Positions 47,636-56,313 of a stretch of DNA of 64,000 bases are shown here, piece after piece. A program made the position numbers and the translations under genes. This stretch comes from Marinobacter sp. LQ44 (GTDB lineage Bacteria; Pseudomonadota; Gammaproteobacteria; Pseudomonadales; Oleiphilaceae), in contig NZ_CP014754.1 in assembly GCF_001447155.2 (NCBI RefSeq), positions 3,038,001 through 3,102,000 on the forward strand. The letters run 5' to 3'. The stretch's first letter is position 1, and every line of letters starts with the position of its first letter. Below the pieces are notes generated by a model. The model was given only the letters and a program-made list of their open reading frames with translations. It did not search any database and was not told the origin of the DNA.

Positions 47636-48964
47636 TGACGGATCCCCACGAAATAGATAAGAAAATCAGGATGATATGATTGAAAAGGCCTGCATGGGTC
47701 GGCATGTTGTTAATCGCCAAACCAACAATATGCCTAAGGAGACCCATGCAGGCCCCTCGATTCTTACATACTCTGCTGACCTCATCACTCCCCCTGGTCC
47801 ATGCCAAGCGCCTGCAGGCGCTGCTCGACACGGTGGGTGCCCTGCTGGGCGAGCGCCGCCTGGGCTTGACCGCCCTGGGGCGTGCCTTGCCAGGGCCAGT
47901 GGCTACCAAGCACACCATCAAGCGAGTCGATCGGTTGCTGGGCAACCCTCACCTGCATCAGGAGCGTCCCCTGTTCTATTGGCTCGTGGCCAGCCTGCTG
48001 ATTGGCCACATGACCCGCCCGCTGATTCTGGTGGACTGGTCGCCGATTGATGACCGTGGCAAACGGTTCTTGCTGCGCGCCGCGGTGCCCTTTGCCGGGC
48101 GCTCGCTGCCAATCTTCGAGAAAGTCCACCACAAGGATGGCTGCCAACACTGTGAGGCATACTTGTTGGCCGCTCTGGCCGAGATACTGCCTGACAACGC
48201 CACGCCGATCTTGGTCACCGATGCGGGCTTTCGTAATCCCTGGTTCGAGGCGGTTGAGGCACGTGGTTGGTACTACGTCGGCCGGGTGCGTAGCCCGGTT
48301 CGCTGCCAGCTGCCAGGGCAGGCGTGGCAACCTGTGTCAGACCTGTTTCCGCAAGCGACATCGGTACCGCGGGCGCTGGGTTCCGTGCAAATTGCTGAGA
48401 GCAATCCACTGACCACCCGCATGGTGCTCTACCATCGGCCGCCGCAGGGGCGCAAGCATCGCAACAAGCGCGGACAGGTCTCCCAGGACAGCCGCAGCCG
48501 GGCGATTGCCCAGCGCCAGAAGGAGCCCTGGGTGCTGGTCAGTAACCTACCGGCGCGCTCAACGCTGGCGGACAAGTTGGTGGCCATTTACCGGCAGCGC
48601 ATGCAGATTGAAGAGGGCTTCCGCGACGTCAAGAGTCCCCAGTTCGGGCTGGGCTTCGGCATGCATCAGTCTCGCCAAGGCAAGCGGATCGAAATCCTGC
48701 TGCTGATCGCGATGCTGGCCAATGTCGTGGTGATGGTTGCCGGTCTTCAAGTCCGAGACAGCGGGCAACAGCGACGCTACCAGAGCAACACGATCCGTCA
48801 TCGGAACGTTCTCTCCGTGTGGCGTTTGGGACTGGAGTGGCTGCGACGTCATTGTGTCGGTGCTGTCCCATGGCCCTCTTGGAAGACAGTTCTGACGAGC
48901 CTCCAAGGGGAAGTCAAAGAGCAGGCCTTATGCGATGGATAGCAAAGTTCGTGGGGATTCCTCA
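47636..48964 (+). mobile_element. IS4-family insertion sequence, 1329 bp
   Basis: The ends are inverted repeats of 17 bp: TGACGGATCCCCACGAA at the left, and TGAGGAATCCCCACGAA when the right end is read on the minus strand, matching at 15 of 17 positions. A complete transposase gene fills the element, and an 11-bp duplication flanks it. Size, repeat length and the 9-13 bp class of duplication fit IS4-family (IS10-like) elements. Confidence 0.93.
47746..48942 (+). CDS. IS4-family transposase
   Basis: A 398-residue DDE transposase from ATG 47746, which follows AAGGAG. The catalytic aspartates are in LVDWSPID (D97) and VTDAGFRN (D159), and the Y-(2)-R-(3)-E-(6)-K signature is YRQRMQIEEGFRDVK with E289, the spacing of Tn10/IS10-type enzymes. 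The frame is intact. It is probably able to move the element. Confidence 0.93.
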   Translation: MQAPRFLHTLLTSSLPLVHAKRLQALLDTVGALLGERRLGLTALGRALPGPVATKHTIKRVDRLLGNPHLHQERPLFYWLVASLLIGHMTRPLILVDWSPIDDRGKRFLLRAAVPFAGRSLPIFEKVHHKDGCQHCEAYLLAALAEILPDNATPILVTDAGFRNPWFEAVEARGWYYVGRVRSPVRCQLPGQAWQPVSDLFPQATSVPRALGSVQIAESNPLTTRMVLYHRPPQGRKHRNKRGQVSQDSRSRAIAQRQKEPWVLVSNLPARSTLADKLVAIYRQRMQIEEGFRDVKSPQFGLGFGMHQSRQGKRIEILLLIAMLANVVVMVAGLQVRDSGQQRRYQSNTIRHRNVLSVWRLGLEWLRRHCVGAVPWPSWKTVLTSLQGEVKEQALCDG

Positions 48965-48975
48965 GGCTTTGACCC
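48965..48975. repeat. Target-site duplication, right copy
   Basis: Second copy of GGCTTTGACCC, immediately after the right IS end at 48964. It restores the reading frame of the interrupted methyltransferase when joined to the left part. Confidence 0.9.
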
Positions 48976-49519
48976 CAGCTCGGGCTTTAATAGCGACCTG
49001 TACGAAAGCTGCGGGCTGGCCGATTTACCCTTTGCTGATCAATCCATCGATGCACTTGTCAGCCTTGCAGGGCTGCACCATTGCTCGGATAAACGCCCGT
49101 TTCTGAATGCCAGTCACCGTGCGCTGGTGCCCCGGGGCATGCTGTCCATTCTTGATGTGCGAGCCGGTTCGTCCGAAGCCCAATTCCTGGATGAGTTTGT
49201 GGGTGAATACAATGGTATGGGGCATGAGGGCGACTATCTGGGGCCTGAGTTCGTGTTGCAGTGTGATACACAACACTGGGAGATCCTCTCGGCGGGGATG
49301 GTGGATTGTCACTGGCAATTCGTCAGCAAAACCGAGCTTTGTGATTTCTGTCGCGGCTTATTTCGTCTGCAGCGTGTCTCCAACACCATGATTCTGGACG
49401 CCGTTGCCCGGTACCTGAACTTCAGGGCAAGCACGGATTCACACGAAACTGTGCTGATGCCATGGCGCCTCTACCGTGTGGTAGCTCGCAAACGGTTTCC
49501 GAGCCAGAGGGAGCACTGA

Positions 49520-51181
49520 ATGCCGTCCAGACCCGATTGGAACATGCAGCCGCCGGTTACTCGCTACCCTGGTGGCGCCGATACTACCCGCCAGCCGGGC
49601 TTCTGCGTGAATATCCGGCCACCTTCTAGGGAGGCTGAACCGCTGTCGCCGACCTTCGCTACCTTGCTTGAACGCGCATTTCCGGAACCAGCCTTTGGTA
49701 ACTTACCGAAACCGCCGGCTCACCCGGTTGGGCCCGAGCCCTGGCTGGAATGGCTCGGGTATTGGTATCACCGGATGATTCGATACGCTGGTTTACCGGT
49801 ATTCGAAATGCCAAAAGCACTGTCATCGCCGGACAAGCCCCAGTATTACCGGATGTATTGCCCGGCCTACGAGGGTACCGAGAACGCAAGCTTGTCACTT
49901 TTGAAGTGGCTGTTGACGGTTTCCATGGCGCCGCAAACCGACACCCTGATGCGTGAGGCAATGAACGGCCTTGATTCCCTGATGAAATCGCTGTCGGCCG
50001 GTGCACCAACCTCGGCCAATACCCTGCGCTTCCTCTTCGCGGCGTTTGAAGCACGGTTGCCCGTCGTCAGCCTTGGCCACCACATGTTCCAGATCGGCAT
50101 CGGGGCATCCGGCGTTTGGCTGGACGGTTCGTTTACCTCTGGAACGTCGGTTATGTCGGCCAATCTGGTGCGCAATAAGGCGGCCACCAGCGACTTTCTG
50201 GCCAAAGCAGGTATTCCGGTTCCCTGGCAGGCACTGATCACGGAGGAGGCCCAGCTGAAGACCGTTGCCGAGGCTCTTGGGTTTCCATTGGTCTGCAAGC
50301 CGGCGGATCTGGACGGTGGCCAGGGCGTTCATCTGCATTTGGAAGACCTGCCTTCGCTGGCGAAGGCTTACCGGCAGTGCCGGGAGCTGAGTAAACAGGT
50401 GCTGACTCAGCCCCAGGTGCAGGGCCGGGATTACCGGTTAACGGTGCATGCGGGGGAGTGTGTCTGGGCCATCGAACGGGTTCCGGCTCGAGTGATTGGC
50501 AATGGCAAGGACACCGTGGCGGCCCTGATCGACCATGAAAACGCCCGGCCAGAGCGCTCAGGCACCGGTCACAGCCCGCTCAAACCACTGCCAGGTGTGC
50601 ACTCCGCCAAAGACCTGTTGAAGGCTCAAAGCCTTAAGCCCACCAGCGTGCCTGAAAAGGGGCAGATCGTTGTCCTGTCGCATTTACCGAATGTCGCTGC
50701 CGGTGGTCAGCCAGTACCCATATTCTCTGAAGTGCACCCGGACAACGCCGAGCTGGCCGCCAGAGTGGCGCGCCTGTGCCGGCTGGACCTGGCCGGCATC
50801 GACCTGATTATGCCAGACATTCGCCGGTCCTGGCGTGATGCCGGCGCCTGGGTGATCGAAGTGAACGCGCAGCCGGATATTGGCCAGACCACCGCCGCCC
50901 ACCTGTACGGCAAATTGCTCAAAAGGATGCTGCCGGAAACGCCTGTTGAGATTCGCTACGTTGAGGGCCGGGAGAATGATGCCTGGGGCAGGGGGGACAG
51001 GGTGAGTTGTCAGGGGCGTTTGTGGAATGGGCTGGCCTGGCAGCCATTGCCGGAGAAACAGGCAGAACGGGTGGCCTGGGCACGGCAGTGCCTTTTGGAT
51101 GACCAATGCCAGGGTATCTGGCTGGATAAAGAGAGTTGGACGTGGTTCAGGCAAGCCGCCACGGATCTTGCGATCCGGTGA
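49520..51181 (+). CDS. ATP-grasp ligase, cyanophycin-synthetase-like
   Basis: A 553-residue protein. The N-terminal 200 residues lack a recognised motif; from about 200 it runs SLGHHMFQIGIGASGVWLDGSFTSGTSVMSANLVRNKAATSDFLAKAGIPVPW, then ALGFPLVCKPADLDGGQGVHL, which are the ATP-grasp A and B subdomain features seen in cyanophycin synthetases and peptide ligases. The metal-binding acidic segment VIEVNAQPDIGQT lies near 455. Such enzymes form amide bonds using ATP. It abuts the methyltransferase stop codon (TGAATG), suggesting synthesis and methylation of a small amide-linked product. Which substrate cannot be told from sequence. Confidence 0.72.
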   Translation: MPSRPDWNMQPPVTRYPGGADTTRQPGFCVNIRPPSREAEPLSPTFATLLERAFPEPAFGNLPKPPAHPVGPEPWLEWLGYWYHRMIRYAGLPVFEMPKALSSPDKPQYYRMYCPAYEGTENASLSLLKWLLTVSMAPQTDTLMREAMNGLDSLMKSLSAGAPTSANTLRFLFAAFEARLPVVSLGHHMFQIGIGASGVWLDGSFTSGTSVMSANLVRNKAATSDFLAKAGIPVPWQALITEEAQLKTVAEALGFPLVCKPADLDGGQGVHLHLEDLPSLAKAYRQCRELSKQVLTQPQVQGRDYRLTVHAGECVWAIERVPARVIGNGKDTVAALIDHENARPERSGTGHSPLKPLPGVHSAKDLLKAQSLKPTSVPEKGQIVVLSHLPNVAAGGQPVPIFSEVHPDNAELAARVARLCRLDLAGIDLIMPDIRRSWRDAGAWVIEVNAQPDIGQTTAAHLYGKLLKRMLPETPVEIRYVEGRENDAWGRGDRVSCQGRLWNGLAWQPLPEKQAERVAWARQCLLDDQCQGIWLDKESWTWFRQAATDLAIR

Positions 51182-51201
51182 CGGCTTTAGAAAGGCTAAT
51201 G

Positions 51202-52026
51202 TCAGATCGGGTTGAAGTACTCTGCGCCACCGAGACCGGGTAATGGAATAAATTTGGTTGGGCCATTATTGCCATTGCGACAGGCCGCATCGTGGCTGTC
51301 GGTGGATATGGCTGCTGCTGGGTCACGGTCCGTTTGCGTGTTGTTCTCATCCACATGCACGCGAGTCGTTTCCTGCGAATTGCCGTCCAACAGGAAACTG
51401 ACACCCGCTACCAGGGGTGCGCTGGGTGTAGAGGAATAGCCAATGGTGGCATTGGTTGGGCAATCCAGCCGCGCTTGGTCTGATCTGCCTCGCAAGAAGC
51501 TCGCTTCGTCTCCAACAAACTCGAAGTCTGCAGTAATGAACTTATCATTGCCACCGTTCGACAGGGTTTCGATAAAGAGCGTTTCGGCATCCTCACCACT
51601 ACCGAATACGATAGAGGTAGTTTCGGCATTTTCATCACCGCGGTAGGGTGATTCGACATACAACTTGTAGATGTCATCTGGCGTGTTGTTACCCAACTCA
51701 GTCGGGGCTACGAAAACAGACGCAAAGTTGTTGAATTTCACCTGCGATGCCGTGCCACCATTGGGTGTGGTAATGATTCTCAGGCTCGGCGCATCAAAGG
51801 CATACATGCCTTTAAAGTTATTATCGGCTAAGCGCTGTTTGAAAAACCGGCTACGATTTGGATTGGCGTACTCAAAACTGTTCAGCGCATTTTGTTGTGC
51901 TTGGGAAAACTCTCCAAAGACGTGAGTGTCGGTAAAACCAAACGCTAAATTGTAGTTATTGTTGTTAAGGGTGATGTCGACCGGCGTGCTTTCTTCACGA
52001 CCGCCGTTGCCGAAACTGAAGACAAG
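51202..52026 (-). pseudogene. 5'-truncated remnant of a larger exported-type protein
   Basis: On the minus strand this frame stays open from 52026, directly after the stop codon of the immunity gene, down to 51202, and has no ATG before 51807, so it appears to be the 3' part of a longer gene. It encodes about 274 residues rich in Asn, Asp and Thr with no cysteine-poor membrane part, including FGFTDTHVFGEF and YVESPYRGDENAETTS. I do not recognise the family. The bacteriocin module upstream probably replaced its 5' end. Alternatively it is expressed from ATG 51807 as a 201-residue protein. Confidence 0.55.
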
Positions 52027-52371
52027 TTACTTGCCAAAACCTACCGAGATAACTTTTCCACTCTTTGGCTCTACCAACAATTCATCGCCATCCCAATTAA
52101 AAAGCTTTACGTTATCATCCTTGGCAACGATTGATGTATATGGACTATCATCATACACATGCTTCCGTTTTTCGATCACCCAAGCAATACTCCCATCCTC
52201 CCTGACTCCAAATACGTTCTCGTTAAAATACGCACCCGGATCAGGTTCAATTCGGACTACAAGGATAGCGTCAAACACTACCACTTCTGCTATTGGCCAT
52301 TGAAACGGCACCTCAATACCCGATGGTTTTATTTTCAATACGTTCTTCGTAGCTGAATAATTAATCGTCAT
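52027..52371 (-). CDS. Candidate bacteriocin immunity protein
   Basis: A small soluble protein of 114 residues with no signal peptide. Its start overlaps the bacteriocin stop by 4 bp (ATGA), the usual position for an immunity gene. It is AT-rich compared with the surrounding genes, as is the toxin end upstream. Segments such as YFNENVFGVREDGSIAWVIE and FNWDGDELLVEPKSGKV recall immunity proteins of polymorphic toxin systems. The role is inferred from position and size. Confidence 0.65.
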   Translation of the reverse strand: MTINYSATKNVLKIKPSGIEVPFQWPIAEVVVFDAILVVRIEPDPGAYFNENVFGVREDGSIAWVIEKRKHVYDDSPYTSIVAKDDNVKLFNWDGDELLVEPKSGKVISVGFGK

Positions 52372-53987
52372 GGTAATGGCCTCATGTTTTGGAACGCAGA
52401 AGATGGAAGTCGCTGTAACAATTCGTATTGAATTGCACCACCTGAACCCCAGTCAGGTTGCGCCCCAACTGTCCCTACTCGAATATTAGTTCCTGGGGGA
52501 ACATGAACATCAGACACAAAATTCGGTAGTTCTGGTAGCGCAAACTTATCTTGTATTTGCAGAGGTGTTAACCCTTCGATTTCCTGTTGGCGCATCATCC
52601 ATGATCTAGCTTGGTTACCCTCGCCATGCACACGTGCAAATACCCTTTCTTGCTCAAGGACAATATCCCTAGCGCGTGTACCTTCCGCATAAGGAGGAAG
52701 GTTTCCTTTTGCAAGATGGGGAGCGTTTGCTTCGTCAGCTGACAATGGCCCTGTCAGATTTTTGTTTAGAACACCCTCTCCACCACCAATGCTCTTTTGA
52801 AAAACCAAATACAACGGCTCAATCCCACTATCCTTCGGAAAACTTACGATCAGCTCGACCTGATCCTCAAACGGCCGCTGGTATCCGGGTGGCGAGTGTT
52901 CCTGGCCATCCTCCTTAATCGGTGTCACCAGAATGCTGTAGGGATCAATACCGGAATCCGCCGGGTATTCGGTGCTCACTACCGGGCGGTGGCCGCTGTC
53001 ATCCGGGTACCACACGAGGGTGAAGTCGTCATCAACCACCACTTCAAAATTCTCGCCCTTGAGCTCTGCGTGAGCAACCGGAACCCGGTCTTTGTATCCG
53101 GTGCTGTCATTAACGTGATAACCAGCCACCCGGAGGTTTCCGGTGGCATCCACGTGCAGATGAAAACGCACCCGAATGGCCGCCTCAGCCATTTCAAGGA
53201 GTTCTTCCTCGGTGTACAGGGTGCTGTCGCCCAGCTTGGATGGCCAGAGTGCCAAAAGTACTGTGCTGGCAGCCGTACTCATTACGCTGGCACCAATACG
53301 CGCCGCCATAGCCCAGCCTTTTGCCAGTCTCATTGCCGAGCCGGAGATCAGGCCCAGCGGCCGCAAGCCGTTTGCACCGGGGCTGGTGACGGTGGCGGGG
53401 GCAAGCATCGCAAGGGTGCCGAAGTTGCTGGCTTTTTCCTCGCCCTCATTACTGTCGGTATCCCCGGAGGGCCGGGTGCAGGACTTGGCAAACACTTTGG
53501 GGCCCAAGGGCGGAAGCCCAAAGTTTTCCGAGATCACCACCGGCGGGGGTAGAGGCTCGGGGGGTGGCTCAATCACCGGGCGTTCCGGCGTGTAGTCGAG
53601 CTTGGGCGGTGGTGGCAGGCTATCGGAATGAGCGTAGGCGGTGCCTCTGGAAGGAAACGCTTGCCGGTCACCAAAGCGTTTTTCGAAGGCCGTGACGGCA
53701 TTCTCTGCAATGGCTGCAGAGGTGCTTTCCGTGGGAACAATGCGCCCGGATACCAACCTGAAAACAGGAACCGCAGGGATCTCTTTGAGCAACACCAACT
53801 CGCCACTGGCAAGCTGGTCTCTTAATCGGGCAGGGGTGAAACTGGAACTCGGAAGGTAGCTGGCCAGCTCCTTATCGGAGTATTGGTCCCAGCCACCCTC
53901 GATCATCAACGCTTCGTGAAGCGCAAGCGAGTGCGGGTCTGCTATTTTGGTCACGTCCGTGTTTCCACAAAGTATTAATCGGCACAA
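52368..53987 (-). CDS. S-type pyocin-like bacteriocin
   Basis: A protein of up to 539 residues. A proline-rich linker (LPPPPKLDYTPERPVIEPPPEPLPPP, about 125-150) precedes VFAKSC and a pyocin_S-type central domain (about 200-400) with a hydrophobic patch, HLHVDATGNLRVAGYHV and ILVTPIKEDG. The last 130 residues (RSWMMRQQEIEGLTPLQIQDKFALPELPNFV, GSGGAIQYEL) would be the toxic domain, which I cannot classify. No signal peptide is seen, as expected for pyocins. The frame opens with TTG 53987; GTG 53954 is another start. It is cotranscribed with the immunity candidate. Confidence 0.78.
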   Translation of the reverse strand: MCRLILCGNTDVTKIADPHSLALHEALMIEGGWDQYSDKELASYLPSSSFTPARLRDQLASGELVLLKEIPAVPVFRLVSGRIVPTESTSAAIAENAVTAFEKRFGDRQAFPSRGTAYAHSDSLPPPPKLDYTPERPVIEPPPEPLPPPVVISENFGLPPLGPKVFAKSCTRPSGDTDSNEGEEKASNFGTLAMLAPATVTSPGANGLRPLGLISGSAMRLAKGWAMAARIGASVMSTAASTVLLALWPSKLGDSTLYTEEELLEMAEAAIRVRFHLHVDATGNLRVAGYHVNDSTGYKDRVPVAHAELKGENFEVVVDDDFTLVWYPDDSGHRPVVSTEYPADSGIDPYSILVTPIKEDGQEHSPPGYQRPFEDQVELIVSFPKDSGIEPLYLVFQKSIGGGEGVLNKNLTGPLSADEANAPHLAKGNLPPYAEGTRARDIVLEQERVFARVHGEGNQARSWMMRQQEIEGLTPLQIQDKFALPELPNFVSDVHVPPGTNIRVGTVGAQPDWGSGGAIQYELLQRLPSSAFQNMRPLP

Positions 53988-54238
53988 TCCATGCCTGAAG
54001 TGTTAGTAAATCTACCGGAATTGCCAGTCAAATCCAAGCCAGCATTGAGTAGGTTATGGGGGCAATGGGAGACCGTTCTTACTTATCGATGGGCTCAGGT
54101 CGCGATCTGGCCTTCAGCGCCCTTTGGCAGCAATGTCTTGGGGCGCTGTCGTTTGTGTTCGCTGTGGGCTGGCACAGGCGATGACCGGGAGGCCGCCAGC
54201 GGCGGTGGTGGGTAATCGTGCCGCTTGCGCCAGCTGCG
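53988..54238. other. Gap between the bacteriocin and the 225-residue hypothetical gene
   Basis: No gene is supported in these 251 bp. The short plus-strand frame at 53991-54215 has no ribosome site and low-complexity ending, and I treat it as chance. The bacteriocin promoter should be here. Confidence 0.4.
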
Positions 54239-54916
54239 CTACACCTTGATCGGGCCGAACATTCCGGTGTAGATGAGCGAGTTCCAAATCTTCTTGATGG
54301 CCTGCCCAGTCTCTTGGTTGACGAATAGTGAGGAACGGGCACCGTGGGGGCTGCCTAGCAGGTAGTAGCGCATTGACTCCCAGGTTTCTGCCAATTCGGA
54401 CCACCTCCAGCAGGGAAGCTCCTGTTCAAGTATCAGGGGCATCGCTATGGAGAGGGGTATGGTTCCGTCCATATTGAGCGCCCTATTCCATTCACACTTC
54501 ACCAGGACGGGAGTTGCGTCAGGCATGTACAGCTTCACGTCTAGCTTTTCGGCCGTGATATTGGCCACAGGGTGGGGTGGTAATGCGTTCACTGACTCAA
54601 TGACTTTCTCGGCCTTCCCGCTTGCAGTGTAGGGGCAAGTGATGAAGCCGTTGCGGAAGAGCCGGGTATGGTCAAGGCCGTTGTAGCCACATTGGGCGCT
54701 TGGTGTGGTCTCTGGGATACGACTGTCGTGGTTACAGACCAGTGGGTGCCAAGTCGGGTAGGTGTCAACAACCGGACCAAGCTCATCCACGATGTCCATG
54801 AGCGCTTCCCTACTGCGCATCCTGACGGACTCATCGGAGTCTCTTGGCCTTGGTACAAGGTAGGCTTCTACTTGCTCGTACCCGATGCGTGCTGCTTCGT
54901 CTGCTCTAAATGCCAT
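54239..54916 (-). CDS. Hypothetical protein, 225 residues
   Basis: Not recognised. The ATG at 54916 follows GAGAGG. The protein has no signal peptide or membrane segment, six cysteines spread along its length (for example LVCNHD, SAQCGYN, ITCPYT) and a central part rich in prolines. It lies alone between the bacteriocin region and the tRNA remnant, in what looks like an acquired stretch. No function can be suggested. Confidence 0.55.
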   Translation of the reverse strand: MAFRADEAARIGYEQVEAYLVPRPRDSDESVRMRSREALMDIVDELGPVVDTYPTWHPLVCNHDSRIPETTPSAQCGYNGLDHTRLFRNGFITCPYTASGKAEKVIESVNALPPHPVANITAEKLDVKLYMPDATPVLVKCEWNRALNMDGTIPLSIAMPLILEQELPCWRWSELAETWESMRYYLLGSPHGARSSLFVNQETGQAIKKIWNSLIYTGMFGPIKV

Positions 54917-54971
54917 GGTTCACCTCTCAATCATGAGTGCTCTCGCGCGGTATATGGTATCTTTGCATGAA

Positions 54972-54998
54972 AAAAGAATTTCATGCAAGGCTTCAGTG
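54972..54998. other. Inverted repeat upstream of the tRNA remnant
   Basis: TGCATGAAA and TTTCATGCA arms lie about 7 nt apart just upstream (on the minus strand) of the hypothetical gene start, in otherwise AT-rich DNA. It could be an operator or a hairpin. Confidence 0.4.
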
Positions 54999-55101
54999 GT
55001 TCGTGTGTCATGACGGCGATGTAATCGCATGTAAGCATGGCGCAGCGGCTTAAATTTCAGGCAAAGAAAAAGCCCCAGACCGCTTGGTGTGGAGCTTTGT
55101 G

Positions 55102-55133
55102 TGGTGGGCCCACCTGGACTCGAGCCAGCGACC
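55102..55133 (-). tRNA. 3' remnant of a tRNA gene
   Basis: On the minus strand the sequence GGCTCGAGTCCAGG followed by TGGGCCCACCA is a T-arm, the 3' acceptor strand and an encoded CCA. A GGGCCTA 5' acceptor strand, as in elongator tRNA-Met or tRNA-Ile genes, would pair with it, but no matching 5' half is present. An imperfect terminator-like hairpin with a T-run follows at about 55071-55100. It looks like the 3' end of a tRNA gene left by recombination or an attachment site. Confidence 0.7.
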
Positions 55134-55206
55134 AAAATTCAAGTGCGGCCGATTCAACGAATCCGACGCCCCCTTAGTCCAGGGCCCTTCGGCCTAAATG
55201 GTATCT

Positions 55207-55584
55207 TCAGGCAGCGGTTTTATCGAGACCGCGCTTATAGTGCCGGGTTTGGAAGGGGAGTAGGGCTTTCATAAACGGCCTGAGATCGTGATCGAGCCCC
55301 CAGGATTGGGCCAGCCCGTCGACACGGGCCCGGGACAAACGTTCAGGAAGGCTCGCCTTCGCATCAGAGGCGACGGTTTGCAGTTCCTTCTTCTGTTCGG
55401 CACTCAGGCAGTTGAACCTGGATAAACGGTCAACCAGATAGCCGGCCAGGCGTCGCTCTTCCAGGGGCAACCCTGAAAGCGTCGGGACATAGCCCTGATG
55501 CCAGACTTCAAGGGCTGCTTTTACAACCTCTTGGTCTGTCACACGGTCGAGTCCTTTGTGTGCGACGTTAAGTAAGGAAGTCAT
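55207..55584 (-). CDS. Small protein downstream of the nucleotidyltransferase-like gene
   Basis: A 125-residue soluble protein with no recognised domain, predicted to be all-helical (EVVKAALEVWHQGYVPTLSGLP, RRLAGYLVDRLSRF). It begins 16 bp after the nucleotidyltransferase-like gene on the same strand, so the two are likely cotranscribed. In such pairs the partner is often a toxin, antitoxin or substrate; the order and sizes here allow either. Function unknown. Confidence 0.6.
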   Translation of the reverse strand: MTSLLNVAHKGLDRVTDQEVVKAALEVWHQGYVPTLSGLPLEERRLAGYLVDRLSRFNCLSAEQKKELQTVASDAKASLPERLSRARVDGLAQSWGLDHDLRPFMKALLPFQTRHYKRGLDKTAA

Positions 55585-55600
55585 GAAATGTCCGCGTTGA

Positions 55601-56185
55601 TCACTTTGTATACGTTTTTATAACGTGGGTGATATTCCCTGTCAATCTGTCGAGGTTACCTGGAAAGTACTTACGGGCCTCCTCGGCGCGGTATTTGAAC
55701 TCCTCGATGGAGAGTCCATGGTCAAACAGCGTGTGTATATCGTCGATGTCCTGGTCTCCATAGCGCCCGAGTTTCGAAATAGCCAGGTCCACTTTTTGAA
55801 CCAGGTAGACCCAGACCGGTGAGTCTTCCTCGTTCCGGTTAAGCCAAATGGCGTCTTCCTGGTAATCCTCATGTAGCGGCGCGAGGGTCGGAGTGAAATT
55901 CGGATCGAATACGATAGAGGAAGGGCCGGTTTCCGGATCATCAAAAAAGACTTCATCCAGGGCAAGAACCAGCTCATTGGGAGAAATCCTGTCCATCGCT
56001 TCGAGCTCTATATCCAGGTCACTGCTACCACGAGCGTTAGTATGGAGATGGAGAGCACAGCCGCCGAAAATATACGCCTTACAGCTACCAGGCTTGGCCC
56101 CTCGGTCTTCCAGGAAGTCAGCCAGGTTATCGAACATTTCGAAAATGGCCTTCGCCATTGGTGTGTCCCTGTATATTTCGGTCAT
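55601..56185 (-). CDS. Nucleotidyltransferase-fold protein (DUF6036-like)
   Basis: A 194-residue protein with AYIFGGCALHLHTNARGSSDLDIELEA (about 38-64), which is the G-G-x(n)-R-x-S-x-D-x-D pattern of minimal nucleotidyltransferases and DUF6036-type proteins; the carboxylates D56 and D58 would bind metal. Such genes occur in toxin-antitoxin or abortive-infection pairs. The start at 56185 could also be ATG 56158 (MAKAIFEMF). It lies between the tRNA remnant and the mercury operon. Confidence 0.7.
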   Translation of the reverse strand: MTEIYRDTPMAKAIFEMFDNLADFLEDRGAKPGSCKAYIFGGCALHLHTNARGSSDLDIELEAMDRISPNELVLALDEVFFDDPETGPSSIVFDPNFTPTLAPLHEDYQEDAIWLNRNEEDSPVWVYLVQKVDLAISKLGRYGDQDIDDIHTLFDHGLSIEEFKYRAEEARKYFPGNLDRLTGNITHVIKTYTK

Positions 56186-56313
56186 GGATACCCCCGTATA
56201 TCAGCCTGGAAGCATAACAGAACCTCAGAGTCGTATCGTCTAGGTTAGCCGTAAAAAGCGCCGCTGACGTTTGGTTGACACCTAACGGGGAGAGGGTTAT
56301 CGGAAGTGGTAAT

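Larger units (their letters stand above)
47412..49519 (+). pseudogene. SAM-dependent methyltransferase gene interrupted by an IS
   Basis: The 5' part (from GTG 47412) ends in YQGFDP at 47635; the 3' part resumes after the IS with GFDPSSGFNSDLYESCG and runs to 49519. Joined through one copy of the 11-bp duplication, the frame is intact and would give a class I methyltransferase of about 256 residues with motif I region MLRVADVPAGGEYLQYF and LADLPFADQSIDALVSLAGLHHC downstream. The reading frames match on both sides, so the interruption is probably recent. It is followed directly by the ATP-grasp gene (TGA-ATG), so the two were an operon. Substrate unknown. Confidence 0.88.

Noticed and set aside
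56270..56290. Possible integron attC-like site (ACCTAAC)
   Set aside because: Only one side matches the core-site consensus; the opposing candidate (GGTTAGCC) breaks the required pattern, and no integrase is present.
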